NCBI GenBank assembly: GCA_003215895.1
Contig: QCJR01000006.1
Span: forward strand, 1 to 64,000
DNA: 64,000 bases
Direction of reading: 5' to 3'
Source: Prochlorococcus sp. AG-409-D14
Lineage (GTDB): Bacteria; Cyanobacteriota; Cyanobacteriia; PCC-6307; Cyanobiaceae
Shown here: positions 47,566-55,610 of the stretch, in pieces
Layout: the number at the start of each line of letters is the position of its first letter
How positions within the stretch are numbered: position 1 is the stretch's first letter
Notes under the pieces: generated by a model
Seen by the model: the letters and a program-made list of their open reading frames with translations, nothing else
The model's database searches: none
What the model was told of the DNA's origin: nothing
Position numbers and translations under genes: made by a program

Positions 47566-48411
47566 TTAAGGATAAATATCATCAAATAATTTACTCAAAC
47601 CTATAGTCACCCTTTTTAGAGCATCTAAAAGTTCTTTGTCTTCCATAATATTTCCCATCTCTGAACTCATTTGGTCAATTTTCTTTGTCAGTGAGCTAGA
47701 TGTCGATGCAAGTTCCTGTATGTCTTTTAGCGTCTTAGGATTGTCGAGGCTTTCAAGAATATTATTTAAATGAAAAGCAGCTTTTGTTAGTTCAGAAATA
47801 ATAGGCTTTGCTCTTATAAGTTCTGCTTTTGATAACAAAACAAGTTCATCAAGATTGGCTTGAGTTCTATCAAATTGTCGAATAGATTCTGATACTTTAC
47901 TTACTATTTCTTGTCTATCTGCTTCATCAATAATTCCATTTATACCCTCTGTTAAGCTTGATATACTAACCATTTTTGCCCCTTTGATCTTGTCTCCACC
48001 ACATAAAATTCTTTTGTTTGGACAATCTTTTTTGACTGTAATTATTTCTTTGCTATTTAATGCTTTGCCTAGTGAGACTAGTGATAGTTGAGCATCTCCT
48101 CCTAACATAGAGCTTGTAACTATTTTAGCGATTACAGGTTTTGCTAAAATTAGATTATCATCATTTAATTTAATTTTAGTTTCAACAGTGTTTGGGGTGA
48201 AATCTATCTTTTGAACAGAGCCAACAATGATTCCCCGATAAGTAACTGGAGACATTTTGGCAAGACCGCTTGCATCTTTGAAGCTTGCTGATATCTCCCA
48301 AGTTCTAGAATCTAAACGAAAATCTCTTAACCAAAGCATTGCTCCTGAAAAGATAACTAATCCACCAAATAGTGAAAATCCAACAAATGCATCTCGTAAA
48401 CTTCTACGCAT
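47566..48411 (-). CDS. MlaD-family (MCE domain) protein
   Basis: A 281-residue protein with one N-terminal membrane anchor (about 10-28). An MCE domain follows: GLAKMSPVTYRGIIVGSVQKI, then PVIAKIVTSSMLGGDAQLSL. The rest is a long helical/coiled region (about 155-280), as in lipid-shuttle proteins. It is the periplasmic substrate-binding part of a lipid ABC transporter (Mla or TGD type) and sits 4 bases after the ATPase gene on the same strand. The permease partner is not in this window. Confidence 0.88.
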   Translation of the reverse strand: MRRSLRDAFVGFSLFGGLVIFSGAMLWLRDFRLDSRTWEISASFKDASGLAKMSPVTYRGIIVGSVQKIDFTPNTVETKIKLNDDNLILAKPVIAKIVTSSMLGGDAQLSLVSLGKALNSKEIITVKKDCPNKRILCGGDKIKGAKMVSISSLTEGINGIIDEADRQEIVSKVSESIRQFDRTQANLDELVLLSKAELIRAKPIISELTKAAFHLNNILESLDNPKTLKDIQELASTSSSLTKKIDQMSSEMGNIMEDKELLDALKRVTIGLSKLFDDIYP

Positions 48412-48415
48412 AAAT

Positions 48416-49198
48416 TTATAAGTCCTCAGGTTGCATTGGTCCTTGAAGATTACCTGTGCGAAATTGCTTTACATAGGAATTTTCACTTTGTTTAAACTGA
48501 TCTATAGAACCATCCCATTTAAACTTTCCATCGTAAAGCAAAATGACTCTATTAGCTGTCCTTTCGATTGTACTTGAAACGTGACTTACTACGATTGAGC
48601 AGCCCTGCGCAGCATCAGTTGTTTTAATAATTAGATCTTCAATTCGAGTGCAAGCTATTGGATCTAAACCAGCAGTTGGTTCGTCATATAGAAGAATAGG
48701 AATAGAGTCTTTCCCTTTTTTGGAGTCACTAATTAATGCACGAGCAAAACTTACTCTTTTTTGCATTCCTCCACTAAGTTGATTTGGAAATTTTTCTGCG
48801 ACATCATATAGGCCAACTTTCTGTAAACAATTTATGACTTTTGTATTGATAATTTCTTCGGAAACTTTCTGCTTTTCAAGCAGAAAACCCACATTTTCCC
48901 TAACTGTTAATGATGCTAATAATGCTGGGTTTTGAAAAACTAATCTCACATCGGGAGGATCGTTTTGATCAAGCCTTAGATAATTTTGCTCAATACCTGA
49001 TATTTTAAGGCTTCCTTTAGAAGGTAATACTAATCCAGCTAGAAGGCGAAGTATTGTTGACTTTCCTGCGCCAGATGGACCAACAATGGCCAGTCTTTCG
49101 CCAGCACACATGGAAAGATTGACTTCATTGAGAACTTTATTCGATCCCAGTTCAACACTGAGATCTTTCATCAACATAACTTGAGTGTTTTTTGGCAC
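48416..49198 (-). CDS. MlaF-like ABC transporter ATP-binding protein
   Basis: Walker A is GPSGAGKSTILRLLAGL (about residue 39), the signature is LSGGMQKRVSFARAL, and Walker B is PILLYDEPTAGLDPI; VVSHVSSTIERTA holds the switch histidine. Sequence and linkage to the MCE gene place it with the MlaF/TGD3 group, which moves phospholipids or related lipids between membranes. Length 260 is usual. It is the first gene of the pair and diverges from yvcK over a gap that contains a long hairpin. Confidence 0.9.
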   Translation of the reverse strand: MPKNTQVMLMKDLSVELGSNKVLNEVNLSMCAGERLAIVGPSGAGKSTILRLLAGLVLPSKGSLKISGIEQNYLRLDQNDPPDVRLVFQNPALLASLTVRENVGFLLEKQKVSEEIINTKVINCLQKVGLYDVAEKFPNQLSGGMQKRVSFARALISDSKKGKDSIPILLYDEPTAGLDPIACTRIEDLIIKTTDAAQGCSIVVSHVSSTIERTANRVILLYDGKFKWDGSIDQFKQSENSYVKQFRTGNLQGPMQPEDL

Positions 49199-49216
49199 AC
49201 ACTCTCCTAAGGTCTG

Positions 49217-49249
49217 TTTATCTATCTCATTTTGTATGAGATAGGTAAA
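49217..49249. repeat. 14-bp-stem inverted repeat between mlaF and yvcK
   Basis: TTTATCTATCTCAT (49217-49230) and ATGAGATAGGTAAA (49236-49249) pair around TTTGT with only one T-G wobble. It lies 18 bases upstream of the mlaF start and about 70 before yvcK. No T-run follows. It may be an operator or a leader hairpin. Confidence 0.65.
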
Positions 49250-49317
49250 TTGGGAAGTTTAATTAGAGTTTATATGAATTAATTATTTTAGGTTTCTTTG
49301 TTGAAATCTTCTCTAAC

Positions 49318-50724
49318 TTGAATCCATTGAAAAAAAGAAGGAAAAGAAAATCAAGAAGATCTACTTTGCGTAAAAGCTTTTTCGCTAGTTTGTCTTTTCA
49401 TCTTTACTCTCGCTTTAAAAGAGCTATTAGATGGCTTTTGCCAGGGCTGGTAGTCAAAAGGTGGATGATGACATCAGGATTGGGCTTGCTAATCGCTTTG
49501 ATTGGCGCCTCAATTTGGGCTGATCTACGCCCAATCTATTGGGTAATTGAAATACTTTTTTGGTTTTTAGGATTCATAACTACTTTTATACCTAGAAATA
49601 TTTCTGGGCCAATAGTCCTTTTGCTAGGCATATCTCTTTTGGTTTGGGGGCAGGGAAGAAGTTTTGAATCTATAAGGCAGGCTTTAGGTTCTAAAAAAGA
49701 TACTTTTTTAGTTGATGCATTGAGAGCTAAACAAAAATTGAATAGAGGTCCAAATATTGTTGCTATTGGAGGTGGAACAGGATTATCTTCATTATTAAAA
49801 GGCTTAAAAAGATATAGCAGTCGAATAACAGCAATAGTTACTGTTGCAGATGATGGAGGAAGTAGTGGAGTGCTTAGAAGAGAATTGGGAGTTCAGCCTC
49901 CTGGAGACATAAGAAATTGTTTAGCAGCTTTAGCAACAGAAGAGCCACTAATAAAAGGTCTTTTTCAGTATCGATTCCCTTCAGGGAGCGGACTTGAGGG
50001 ACATAGCTTTGGGAATCTTTTCCTGTCTGCTTTAACAGCAATAACTGGAAGCTTAGAGACAGCAATTACAGCATCTAGCAGAGTTCTAGCTGTTCAGGGT
50101 CAAGTAGTACCAGCAACTAATGTAGATGTCAGGCTATGGGCTGAACTTGAAAATGGTGATCGAATAGATGGAGAATCTGCTATTGGAAAGGCTCGCCTAC
50201 CAATAATCAGAATTGGTTGTTATCCTCCACGACCTCCAGCTTTGCCAAGAGCATTGGAAGCAATTAGAAACGCTGAAATTATTTTGATAGGGCCAGGAAG
50301 CCTATACACTTCAATTCTTCCAAATTTACTTGTCCCCGAAATAGTCGAAGCTATTGAAAGGAGCAAAGCTCCAAAGCTATATATATGTAATTTGATGACT
50401 CAACCAGGAGAAAGCGATGGACTTGACGTTACTGGTCATGTAAGGGCTATCGAAGCGCAATTGGCATCAAGAGGAATTACTAGGAAAATATTTAGTTCAA
50501 TACTTGCTCAAGATGAATTAGAGCCCTCCCCATTGGTTGATTACTACAAATCAAAAGGGGCTGAACCAGTCAAATGCAATAAGATTGATCTTTTGTCTCG
50601 AGGCTATAAGGTTTACTTAGCCTCTCTTCAGGGCTCAAAGGCTACTCCAACTTTGAGGCATGATCCTAGGAGTCTCGCTTTAGCAATAATGAGATTTTAT
50701 AGAAAGTACAAAAAAAGTAAATAA
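49318..50724 (+). CDS. YvcK/CofD-like regulatory protein
   Basis: Two N-terminal hydrophobic segments (about residues 50-67 and 75-120) are followed by the UPF0052 domain. That domain carries VAIGGGTGLSSLLKGL, TVADDGGSSGVLRRELG and PPGDIRNCLAAL, then GNLFLSALT. YvcK proteins bind UDP-sugars and affect cell shape and carbon flow in other bacteria. The start is TTG at 49318; the N terminus is Arg/Lys-rich. It has 468 residues. It ends 1 base from the convergent ndhJ. Confidence 0.85.
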   Translation: MNPLKKRRKRKSRRSTLRKSFFASLSFHLYSRFKRAIRWLLPGLVVKRWMMTSGLGLLIALIGASIWADLRPIYWVIEILFWFLGFITTFIPRNISGPIVLLLGISLLVWGQGRSFESIRQALGSKKDTFLVDALRAKQKLNRGPNIVAIGGGTGLSSLLKGLKRYSSRITAIVTVADDGGSSGVLRRELGVQPPGDIRNCLAALATEEPLIKGLFQYRFPSGSGLEGHSFGNLFLSALTAITGSLETAITASSRVLAVQGQVVPATNVDVRLWAELENGDRIDGESAIGKARLPIIRIGCYPPRPPALPRALEAIRNAEIILIGPGSLYTSILPNLLVPEIVEAIERSKAPKLYICNLMTQPGESDGLDVTGHVRAIEAQLASRGITRKIFSSILAQDELEPSPLVDYYKSKGAEPVKCNKIDLLSRGYKVYLASLQGSKATPTLRHDPRSLALAIMRFYRKYKKSK

Positions 50725-50725
50725 A

Positions 50726-51247
50726 TTAGTATGCATCTTGCATTTCATAGAAATCAGGCTGAACATAGTCCTTCCTAAGCGGCCAACCTTTCCAATCTTC
50801 AGGCATTAAAAGTCTTTTAGGATGAGGGTGGCCTGTGAAATTAACACCATACATATCGAATGTTTCCCTTTCTTGCCAATCTGCTCCTCTGAAAAGACTA
50901 TATAAACTAGGAACAGATAAGTCTCCGTTTCGAGTTAGAAATACTTTTAATCTTACTTCGCGAGGAGAAATATCTTTCTTAAATTCACTCATTTCTATTA
51001 AGTTATAAAAGCAAACAATATTTAAACCAGGACCTTCATCGTATCCACCTTGGCATTGAAGATAATTAAATCCATCGTTTTTTAATGCTTCAACTATTGA
51101 TAAAAGATTACTTGGCGTTATTTTTAAAACTTCAACTCCTAAGTGGTCATTTTGGAGAGGAACGTTTTCAAATCCATTTTCTGATAACCAATCGCTAATT
51201 GGACCTGAGATTTTTTCTTCAACTACAATTTCTGATTCTTTGTTCAT
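50726..51247 (-). CDS. ndhJ: NAD(P)H-quinone oxidoreductase subunit J
   Basis: Hydrophilic subunit of the NDH-1 complex used in cyclic electron flow and respiration. Seen: the end block [21 protein letters not shown], then [17 protein letters not shown], both diagnostic of the 30-kDa subunit. Length 173 is typical of NdhJ. It is the last gene of the leftward ndhC-ndhK-ndhJ operon, 17 bases after ndhK. Confidence 0.96.
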   Translation of the reverse strand: MNKESEIVVEEKISGPISDWLSENGFENVPLQNDHLGVEVLKITPSNLLSIVEALKNDGFNYLQCQGGYDEGPGLNIVCFYNLIEMSEFKKDISPREVRLKVFLTRNGDLSVPSLYSLFRGADWQERETFDMYGVNFTGHPHPKRLLMPEDWKGWPLRKDYVQPDFYEMQDAY

Positions 51248-51264
51248 TTTTTTAATAGAGATGC

Positions 51265-52014
51265 TTAATTATTTGAAAGTTCCTCAGATATTTTTTGAAC
51301 CTCTTTTAAAGATTGATCAAATTCTTCAGATAGAGAAGGATTTAATGCAATTAATTGTGTTTTTGCATTTAAATATTGTCCATTAACTTTGGACTCGGAT
51401 CTCTTCATTTTATGAGGGATAGTTAAATACCGATGAGTTTGAGTAATCTTTGATCTCTCAGAGATTGATTCGTTAGCAACTTTTTTTCTTAATTTGATAA
51501 CAGCATCAAATATTGCTTCTGGTCTTGGAGGACATCCAGGGAGGTAAAGATCAACTGGTATTAATTTGTCAACACCTCTAACTGCAGTGGTTGAATCAGC
51601 GCTGAACATGCCTCCGGTAATAGTGCAAGCTCCCATGGCTATTACGTATTTCGGATCTGGCATTTGCTCATAAAGTCTTACAAGAGCAGGTGCCATTTTC
51701 ATTGTGACCGTGCCAGCTACTATTAATAAATCAGCTTGCCTAGGAGAACTTCGTGGGACTAATCCAAATCTGTCAAAATCAAATCGAGATCCAATTAGAG
51801 CTGCAAATTCAATAAAACAACAAGCAGTTCCATAAAGAAGAGGCCACAAACTGCTTAATCTTGCCCAGTTGTGAAGATCTTCCAGACTGGTAAGGATTAT
51901 ATTCTCGCTTAAATCATTTGTTACAGATGGGGTCCCCACTGGGCCACAGGAAGCTTCCCTAAGATTTCTTACGGCTTCAGAAGAGGGAGAATTTTTCAAG
52001 GGATTTAACTCCAT
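51265..52014 (-). CDS. ndhK: NAD(P)H-quinone oxidoreductase subunit K
   Basis: Carries the N2-type 4Fe-4S cluster of NDH-1. The four ligand cysteines are in [13 protein letters not shown] (two adjacent), [10 protein letters not shown] and [29 protein letters not shown] is also typical. It has 249 residues with an extended, variable C terminus of about 50 residues. Its start overlaps the ndhC stop by 10 bases. Confidence 0.97.
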   Translation of the reverse strand: MELNPLKNSPSSEAVRNLREASCGPVGTPSVTNDLSENIILTSLEDLHNWARLSSLWPLLYGTACCFIEFAALIGSRFDFDRFGLVPRSSPRQADLLIVAGTVTMKMAPALVRLYEQMPDPKYVIAMGACTITGGMFSADSTTAVRGVDKLIPVDLYLPGCPPRPEAIFDAVIKLRKKVANESISERSKITQTHRYLTIPHKMKRSESKVNGQYLNAKTQLIALNPSLSEEFDQSLKEVQKISEELSNN

Positions 52015-52367
52015 TCAAGGGCTCCTTTTCTCCATGCATATGCTAATGCCACAACCAATATTGTGATAAAAACAAGTGCTTCTATAAATGCTAATAACCC
52101 AAGTTTGTGAAATGCAACTGCCCATGGGTAAAGGAACACTGTCTCTACATCAAATATAACGAAAACAAGTGCAAACATGTAGTAACGAATATTAAATTGG
52201 ATCCATGCTCCTCCAATGGGCTCCATGCCAGATTCATAGGTAAGCTGCCTCTCTCCTGCTTTGCTTTTAGGAGAAATTAGCTTATTTGTTGTGAGAGCAA
52301 GAATAGGTACTGCTCCAGAAATAAGAAGAAATCCTAAGAAATACTCATAACCCTGAAGGGAAAACAT
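52005..52367 (-). CDS. ndhC: NAD(P)H-quinone oxidoreductase subunit 3
   Basis: Three-helix membrane subunit of NDH-1 (120 residues). The conserved loop [20 protein letters not shown] and [14 protein letters not shown] are diagnostic. It is first in the ndhCKJ operon and diverges from the rubredoxin gene across about 84 bases. Confidence 0.97.
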   Translation of the reverse strand: MFSLQGYEYFLGFLLISGAVPILALTTNKLISPKSKAGERQLTYESGMEPIGGAWIQFNIRYYMFALVFVIFDVETVFLYPWAVAFHKLGLLAFIEALVFITILVVALAYAWRKGALEWS

Positions 52368-52451
52368 GAATGAATTACTGATTTCAATATCAGTCTGACA
52401 GTCATTTTCTAGATTAGTGCCATAGAGTTGTTATATGTGAAAGTGAAAACT

Positions 52452-52877
52452 GTGAGTGAAGACACCAAAACAAAATCAAATTCTTTGGGAAATTCGAATT
52501 CTGATGAAAAACAAAATCAAGTTTTTTCATTGGAACCAAAAAACTCAACCGAGGAATTTGATCCAAAAGGCAATCGGTTCGAATGTATGAGTTGTGGTTT
52601 TATTTATGATCCCGATGAGGGTGTGAAAAAGCTAAATATTGAGCCAGGAACAGCATTCTTAGATATAGATAGAGAGAAGTTTAGATGTCCTGTCTGTCGA
52701 GTAGGATTTGGTGGATATAAGGATATTGGACCTAAATCAAAGCCTAGTGGATTTGAAGAAAACCTTACTTATGGCTTTGGATTTAATAAACTTCCTTCAG
52801 GCCAGAAAAACGTTCTTATTTTTGGAAGCTTGGCTTTAGCCGCTGCCTGTTTTCTCTCTCTTTATTCTTTGAAATGA
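52452..52877 (+). CDS. rub: Membrane-anchored rubredoxin (RubA-like)
   Basis: The iron site is made by FECMSCGFIYDPDEG and FRCPVCRVGFGGYK (two CxxC pairs), with a C-terminal membrane helix (VLIFGSLALAAACFLSLYSL). This layout is RubA, which in cyanobacteria and chloroplasts helps assemble photosystem I or II. The frame is open from a TTG at 52428; I prefer the GTG at 52452 (MSEDTKTKSN), with the GTG at 52437 also possible. It overlaps ycf48 by 4 bases (ATGA). Confidence 0.93.
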   Translation: MSEDTKTKSNSLGNSNSDEKQNQVFSLEPKNSTEEFDPKGNRFECMSCGFIYDPDEGVKKLNIEPGTAFLDIDREKFRCPVCRVGFGGYKDIGPKSKPSGFEENLTYGFGFNKLPSGQKNVLIFGSLALAAACFLSLYSLK

Positions 52878-53890
52878 AACGCCTGTTTTCAAACGTCATT
52901 AATTTGACCCTTGTCTTAATAGTTGGAGTAGCTCTTAGTGGCTGTACTGTTAGCAATGCTTCCATTGTCTCATCAAGCCCCTGGTCATTAGTTGACCTTG
53001 ATACTGAGGCAAATCCGTTAGATGTTGACTTCGTCGATGACAAAAATGGTTTTTTAGTTGGCACCGATAGATTGATTCTGGAGACAAATGATGGAGGAAT
53101 AACCTGGAAAGAAAGAAATTTAGATATTCCAAGCGAAGGTAATTTTCGTTTGATAAGCGTTGATTTCAAAGGTCAAGAAGGTTGGATAGCAGGTCAACCA
53201 GGGTTAATTCTTCATACAAATGATGGAGGAAAAAATTGGACTCGTCTCGATTTGGGAAATAAGTTGCCAGGTGATCCATATTTGATTACAACCATTGATA
53301 CTGATTCTGCTGAGCTTGCAACTACTGCCGGAGCAATTTATAAAACAACTGATGCTGGTACAAATTGGGAAGCAATAGTTGTTGATACTTCAGGCTCAGG
53401 AGGCATAAGAGAATTAAGACGGACAGAAAATGGTGGCTATATAAGTGTTAGTAGCCTTGGTAACTTCTTCTCAGTTCTAAACCCAGGAGAAGAAATATGG
53501 ATTCCTCATCAAAGAGCGAGTAGTAAGAGAGTTCAAAGTGTTGGTGAACAGCCAAATGGTGATTTATGGATGCTTTCTAGAGGAGCTGAAATCAGATTTA
53601 ATTCAGACCCTGATGATGTTGACTCCTGGTCAAAGCCCATAATCCCAATCGTCAACGGTTATAACTATCAAGATCTTGTTTGGGGTCCATCTAAGTCGAT
53701 TTGGGCAGCGGGTGGAAATGGAACATTATTAGTAAGCAACGATAATGGAAAAACTTGGGGAAAAGACCCCGTTGGTGAATCTGTTCCAACTAATTTCATC
53801 AGAATTCAATTTGTGGACGATTTTAATAGTGACAGTCCTAAGGGATTTGTATTCGGAGAAAGGGGGAATTTACTGCGATGGCAGGGTTGA
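52874..53890 (+). CDS. ycf48: Photosystem II assembly factor Ycf48 (HCF136)
   Basis: Binds newly made D1 during PSII assembly and repair. The lipoprotein signal ends in LSGC with Cys24. The rest is a seven-bladed propeller with repeats such as ETNDGGITWKER, HTNDGGKNWTRL, TTDAGTNWEA and VSNDNGKTWGKD, each a BNR-type turn. Length 338 is normal. It is in the conserved order rub-ycf48-psbE. Confidence 0.96.
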   Translation: MKRLFSNVINLTLVLIVGVALSGCTVSNASIVSSSPWSLVDLDTEANPLDVDFVDDKNGFLVGTDRLILETNDGGITWKERNLDIPSEGNFRLISVDFKGQEGWIAGQPGLILHTNDGGKNWTRLDLGNKLPGDPYLITTIDTDSAELATTAGAIYKTTDAGTNWEAIVVDTSGSGGIRELRRTENGGYISVSSLGNFFSVLNPGEEIWIPHQRASSKRVQSVGEQPNGDLWMLSRGAEIRFNSDPDDVDSWSKPIIPIVNGYNYQDLVWGPSKSIWAAGGNGTLLVSNDNGKTWGKDPVGESVPTNFIRIQFVDDFNSDSPKGFVFGERGNLLRWQG

Positions 53891-53997
53891 AATCTTAAAT
53901 TTTTGATGATTTCCATAACTCTGTGTAACCACCTTGCAACAGAGATCGTTTCTTTTGATTTCGCTTGATAAGATCACTGAGCTGATTAAGTGAGGCT

Positions 53998-54246
53998 ATG
54001 GCTGCCGGCTCTACCGGGGAACGCCCGTTTTTTGAGATCATTACTAGTGTCCGTTATTGGATTATCCATGCGGTAGCACTTCCTGCGATCTTCGTGGCAG
54101 GATTTTTATTTGTGTCTTCTGGGCTTGCCTACGACGCTTTTGGAACTCCTAGACCAGATACGTATTTTCAGGCTGGAGAAAGCAAAGCTCCTGTTGTTGT
54201 CCAGCGCTTTGATTCCAAAGCTCAACTTGACACGCGTCTGAAATAA
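53998..54246 (+). CDS. psbE: Cytochrome b559 alpha subunit
   Basis: PSII core subunit that supplies one of two haem ligands. His24 in [14 protein letters not shown] is the ligand, at the lead of a single membrane helix. The tail [14 protein letters not shown] and the end are typical. Length 82 is normal. It needs PsbF for the second haem ligand, but no psbF follows: the next ATG, 29 bases on, opens psbL. Confidence 0.97.
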
Positions 54247-54275
54247 CCAAATTTCATCTGATTGCTTTATTATCC

Positions 54276-54395
54276 ATGCAAGTCAATCCAAATCCAAATA
54301 AAGTTCCGGTTGAATTAAACCGAACCAGTCTTTATCTTGGACTCTTACTTGTTTTTGTAATGGGAATTCTTTTTTCCAGTTACTTCTTTAACTAA
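54276..54395 (+). CDS. psbL: Photosystem II protein L
   Basis: A 39-residue one-helix subunit at the PSII dimer interface. The reading is [20 protein letters not shown], then [19 protein letters not shown]. [23 protein letters not shown] and the SSYFFN end are unmistakable. It is too short for most gene callers. It lies between psbE and psbJ, where psbF should come before it. Confidence 0.97.
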
Positions 54396-54406
54396 ATCTC
54401 TTTATC

Positions 54407-54604
54407 ATGAGCAAATTAAAAGGACCTGATGGACGAGCAGGAGATCGTCTACCAAATGGTATGCCTGCAGTCTCCTGGGAAAGGCGTTGGACAGAAGGAG
54501 CACTTCCTCTATGGTTAGTAGCTACTGCAGGTGGAACAGCTGTTATTTTTGTTCTTGGTATTTTCTTTTACGGTTCATACACTGGTATTGGTAACGCTGG
54601 TTAG
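54407..54604 (+). CDS. psbJ: Photosystem II protein J
   Basis: A 65-residue subunit near the QB site. The N-terminal part ([20 protein letters not shown]) is the marine-type extension, and the helix [19 protein letters not shown] with [10 protein letters not shown] at the end is diagnostic. It is the last gene of the psbE cluster, 11 bases after psbL, and a terminator follows. Confidence 0.96.
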   Translation: MSKLKGPDGRAGDRLPNGMPAVSWERRWTEGALPLWLVATAGGTAVIFVLGIFFYGSYTGIGNAG

Positions 54605-54642
54605 TTATTAACTAGAAAGATACTATTTATTTGAAACAACTC

Positions 54643-54679
54643 AAAAACCAACAGACATTTATTGTCGGTTGGTTTTTTT
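54643..54679 (+). terminator. Terminator of the psbE-psbL-psbJ cluster
   Basis: AAAAACCAACAGACA pairs with TGTCGGTTGGTTTTT with a small mismatch, around a TTTAT-like loop, and ends in seven T. The flanking A and T runs let it work in both directions, and it overlaps the stop of convergent mtnP by two bases. Confidence 0.85.
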
Positions 54680-55610
54680 ATTTCCAGTATTTATCTGTAA
54701 ATAATTTGATCTTGCTTTTAGTTGCATCTGACACATGCTCTTTTTGAGTGACCAGGGCATCTTTTAATGCATCATGAGAAGAGCTTAAAGGCCTTGATGA
54801 TGAGATTCTTTTCGCAACAGCAGAAATAATTGATTTTGCAAAATTTGCATTTTCCTGAAGATTTTCAATGACCATTTCAACTGATACATTTTCGCAAGTT
54901 TGATTCCAGCAATCATAATCAGTAACCATGGATAGGCTTGAGTAAGCGATTTCGGCTTCCTTTGCCAATCTGGCTTCTGTGTGGTTTGTCATTCCTATTA
55001 TTGAGCATCCCCACTCTCTATACAAATTTGATTCTGCTCTTGTTGAAAATGCTGGCCCTTCCATAGCAAGATATGTTCCTCCAATATGCATTTTTTTCTC
55101 TTTGGTCAAAAGTTTTTCTATTTCTTGCGAAAGTATTTGAGAAAGAATTTCGCAAAAAGGATTTGCCATGCTTATGTGAGCTACAACTCCATTGTTGAAA
55201 AAAGTCAATGGTCTTTGATGAGTTCGATCAATAAATTGATCGGGAATAACAATGTCGCACGGTTTAATATTTTCTTTTAACGATCCCACAGCTGATGCAG
55301 ATATTAACCATCTAACGTTTAGAGAGCGCATAGCCCAAATATTTGCTTTATATGGAATTTCGCTTGGGTTTAAAGTATGTTTCTCTCCGTGGCGAGCTAA
55401 AAAAACAATCTCTATTCCGAATAGAGTGCCTATTAGAAACTTATTAGAAGGTTTTCCATGGGGAGTGTCTAAGTTTAACTCGACTATATTTTGAATATTT
55501 TCAATCCTATATAGTCCGCTTCCTCCAATAATTCCTAATCTTGCTTTTTTGAAATCATAGGCATCCGATTGTGTTCCAGAAATATTCAAAAAATCATGTT
55601 CAGTGATCAT
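54678..55610 (-). CDS. mtnP: S-methyl-5'-thioadenosine phosphorylase
   Basis: Splits methylthioadenosine, a by-product of polyamine synthesis, so methionine can be salvaged. Seen: LGIIGGSGLYRIE near residue 25, FLARHGEKHTLNPSEIPYKAN in parts, and EGPAFSTRAESNLYREWG with IIGMTNHTEARLAKE after it. Length 310 is usual. The start (ATG at 55610) lies within the N-terminal codons of the divergent SelD-fusion gene; a TTG at 55589 would remove the overlap. Confidence 0.92.
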   Translation of the reverse strand: MITEHDFLNISGTQSDAYDFKKARLGIIGGSGLYRIENIQNIVELNLDTPHGKPSNKFLIGTLFGIEIVFLARHGEKHTLNPSEIPYKANIWAMRSLNVRWLISASAVGSLKENIKPCDIVIPDQFIDRTHQRPLTFFNNGVVAHISMANPFCEILSQILSQEIEKLLTKEKKMHIGGTYLAMEGPAFSTRAESNLYREWGCSIIGMTNHTEARLAKEAEIAYSSLSMVTDYDCWNQTCENVSVEMVIENLQENANFAKSIISAVAKRISSSRPLSSSHDALKDALVTQKEHVSDATKSKIKLFTDKYWK

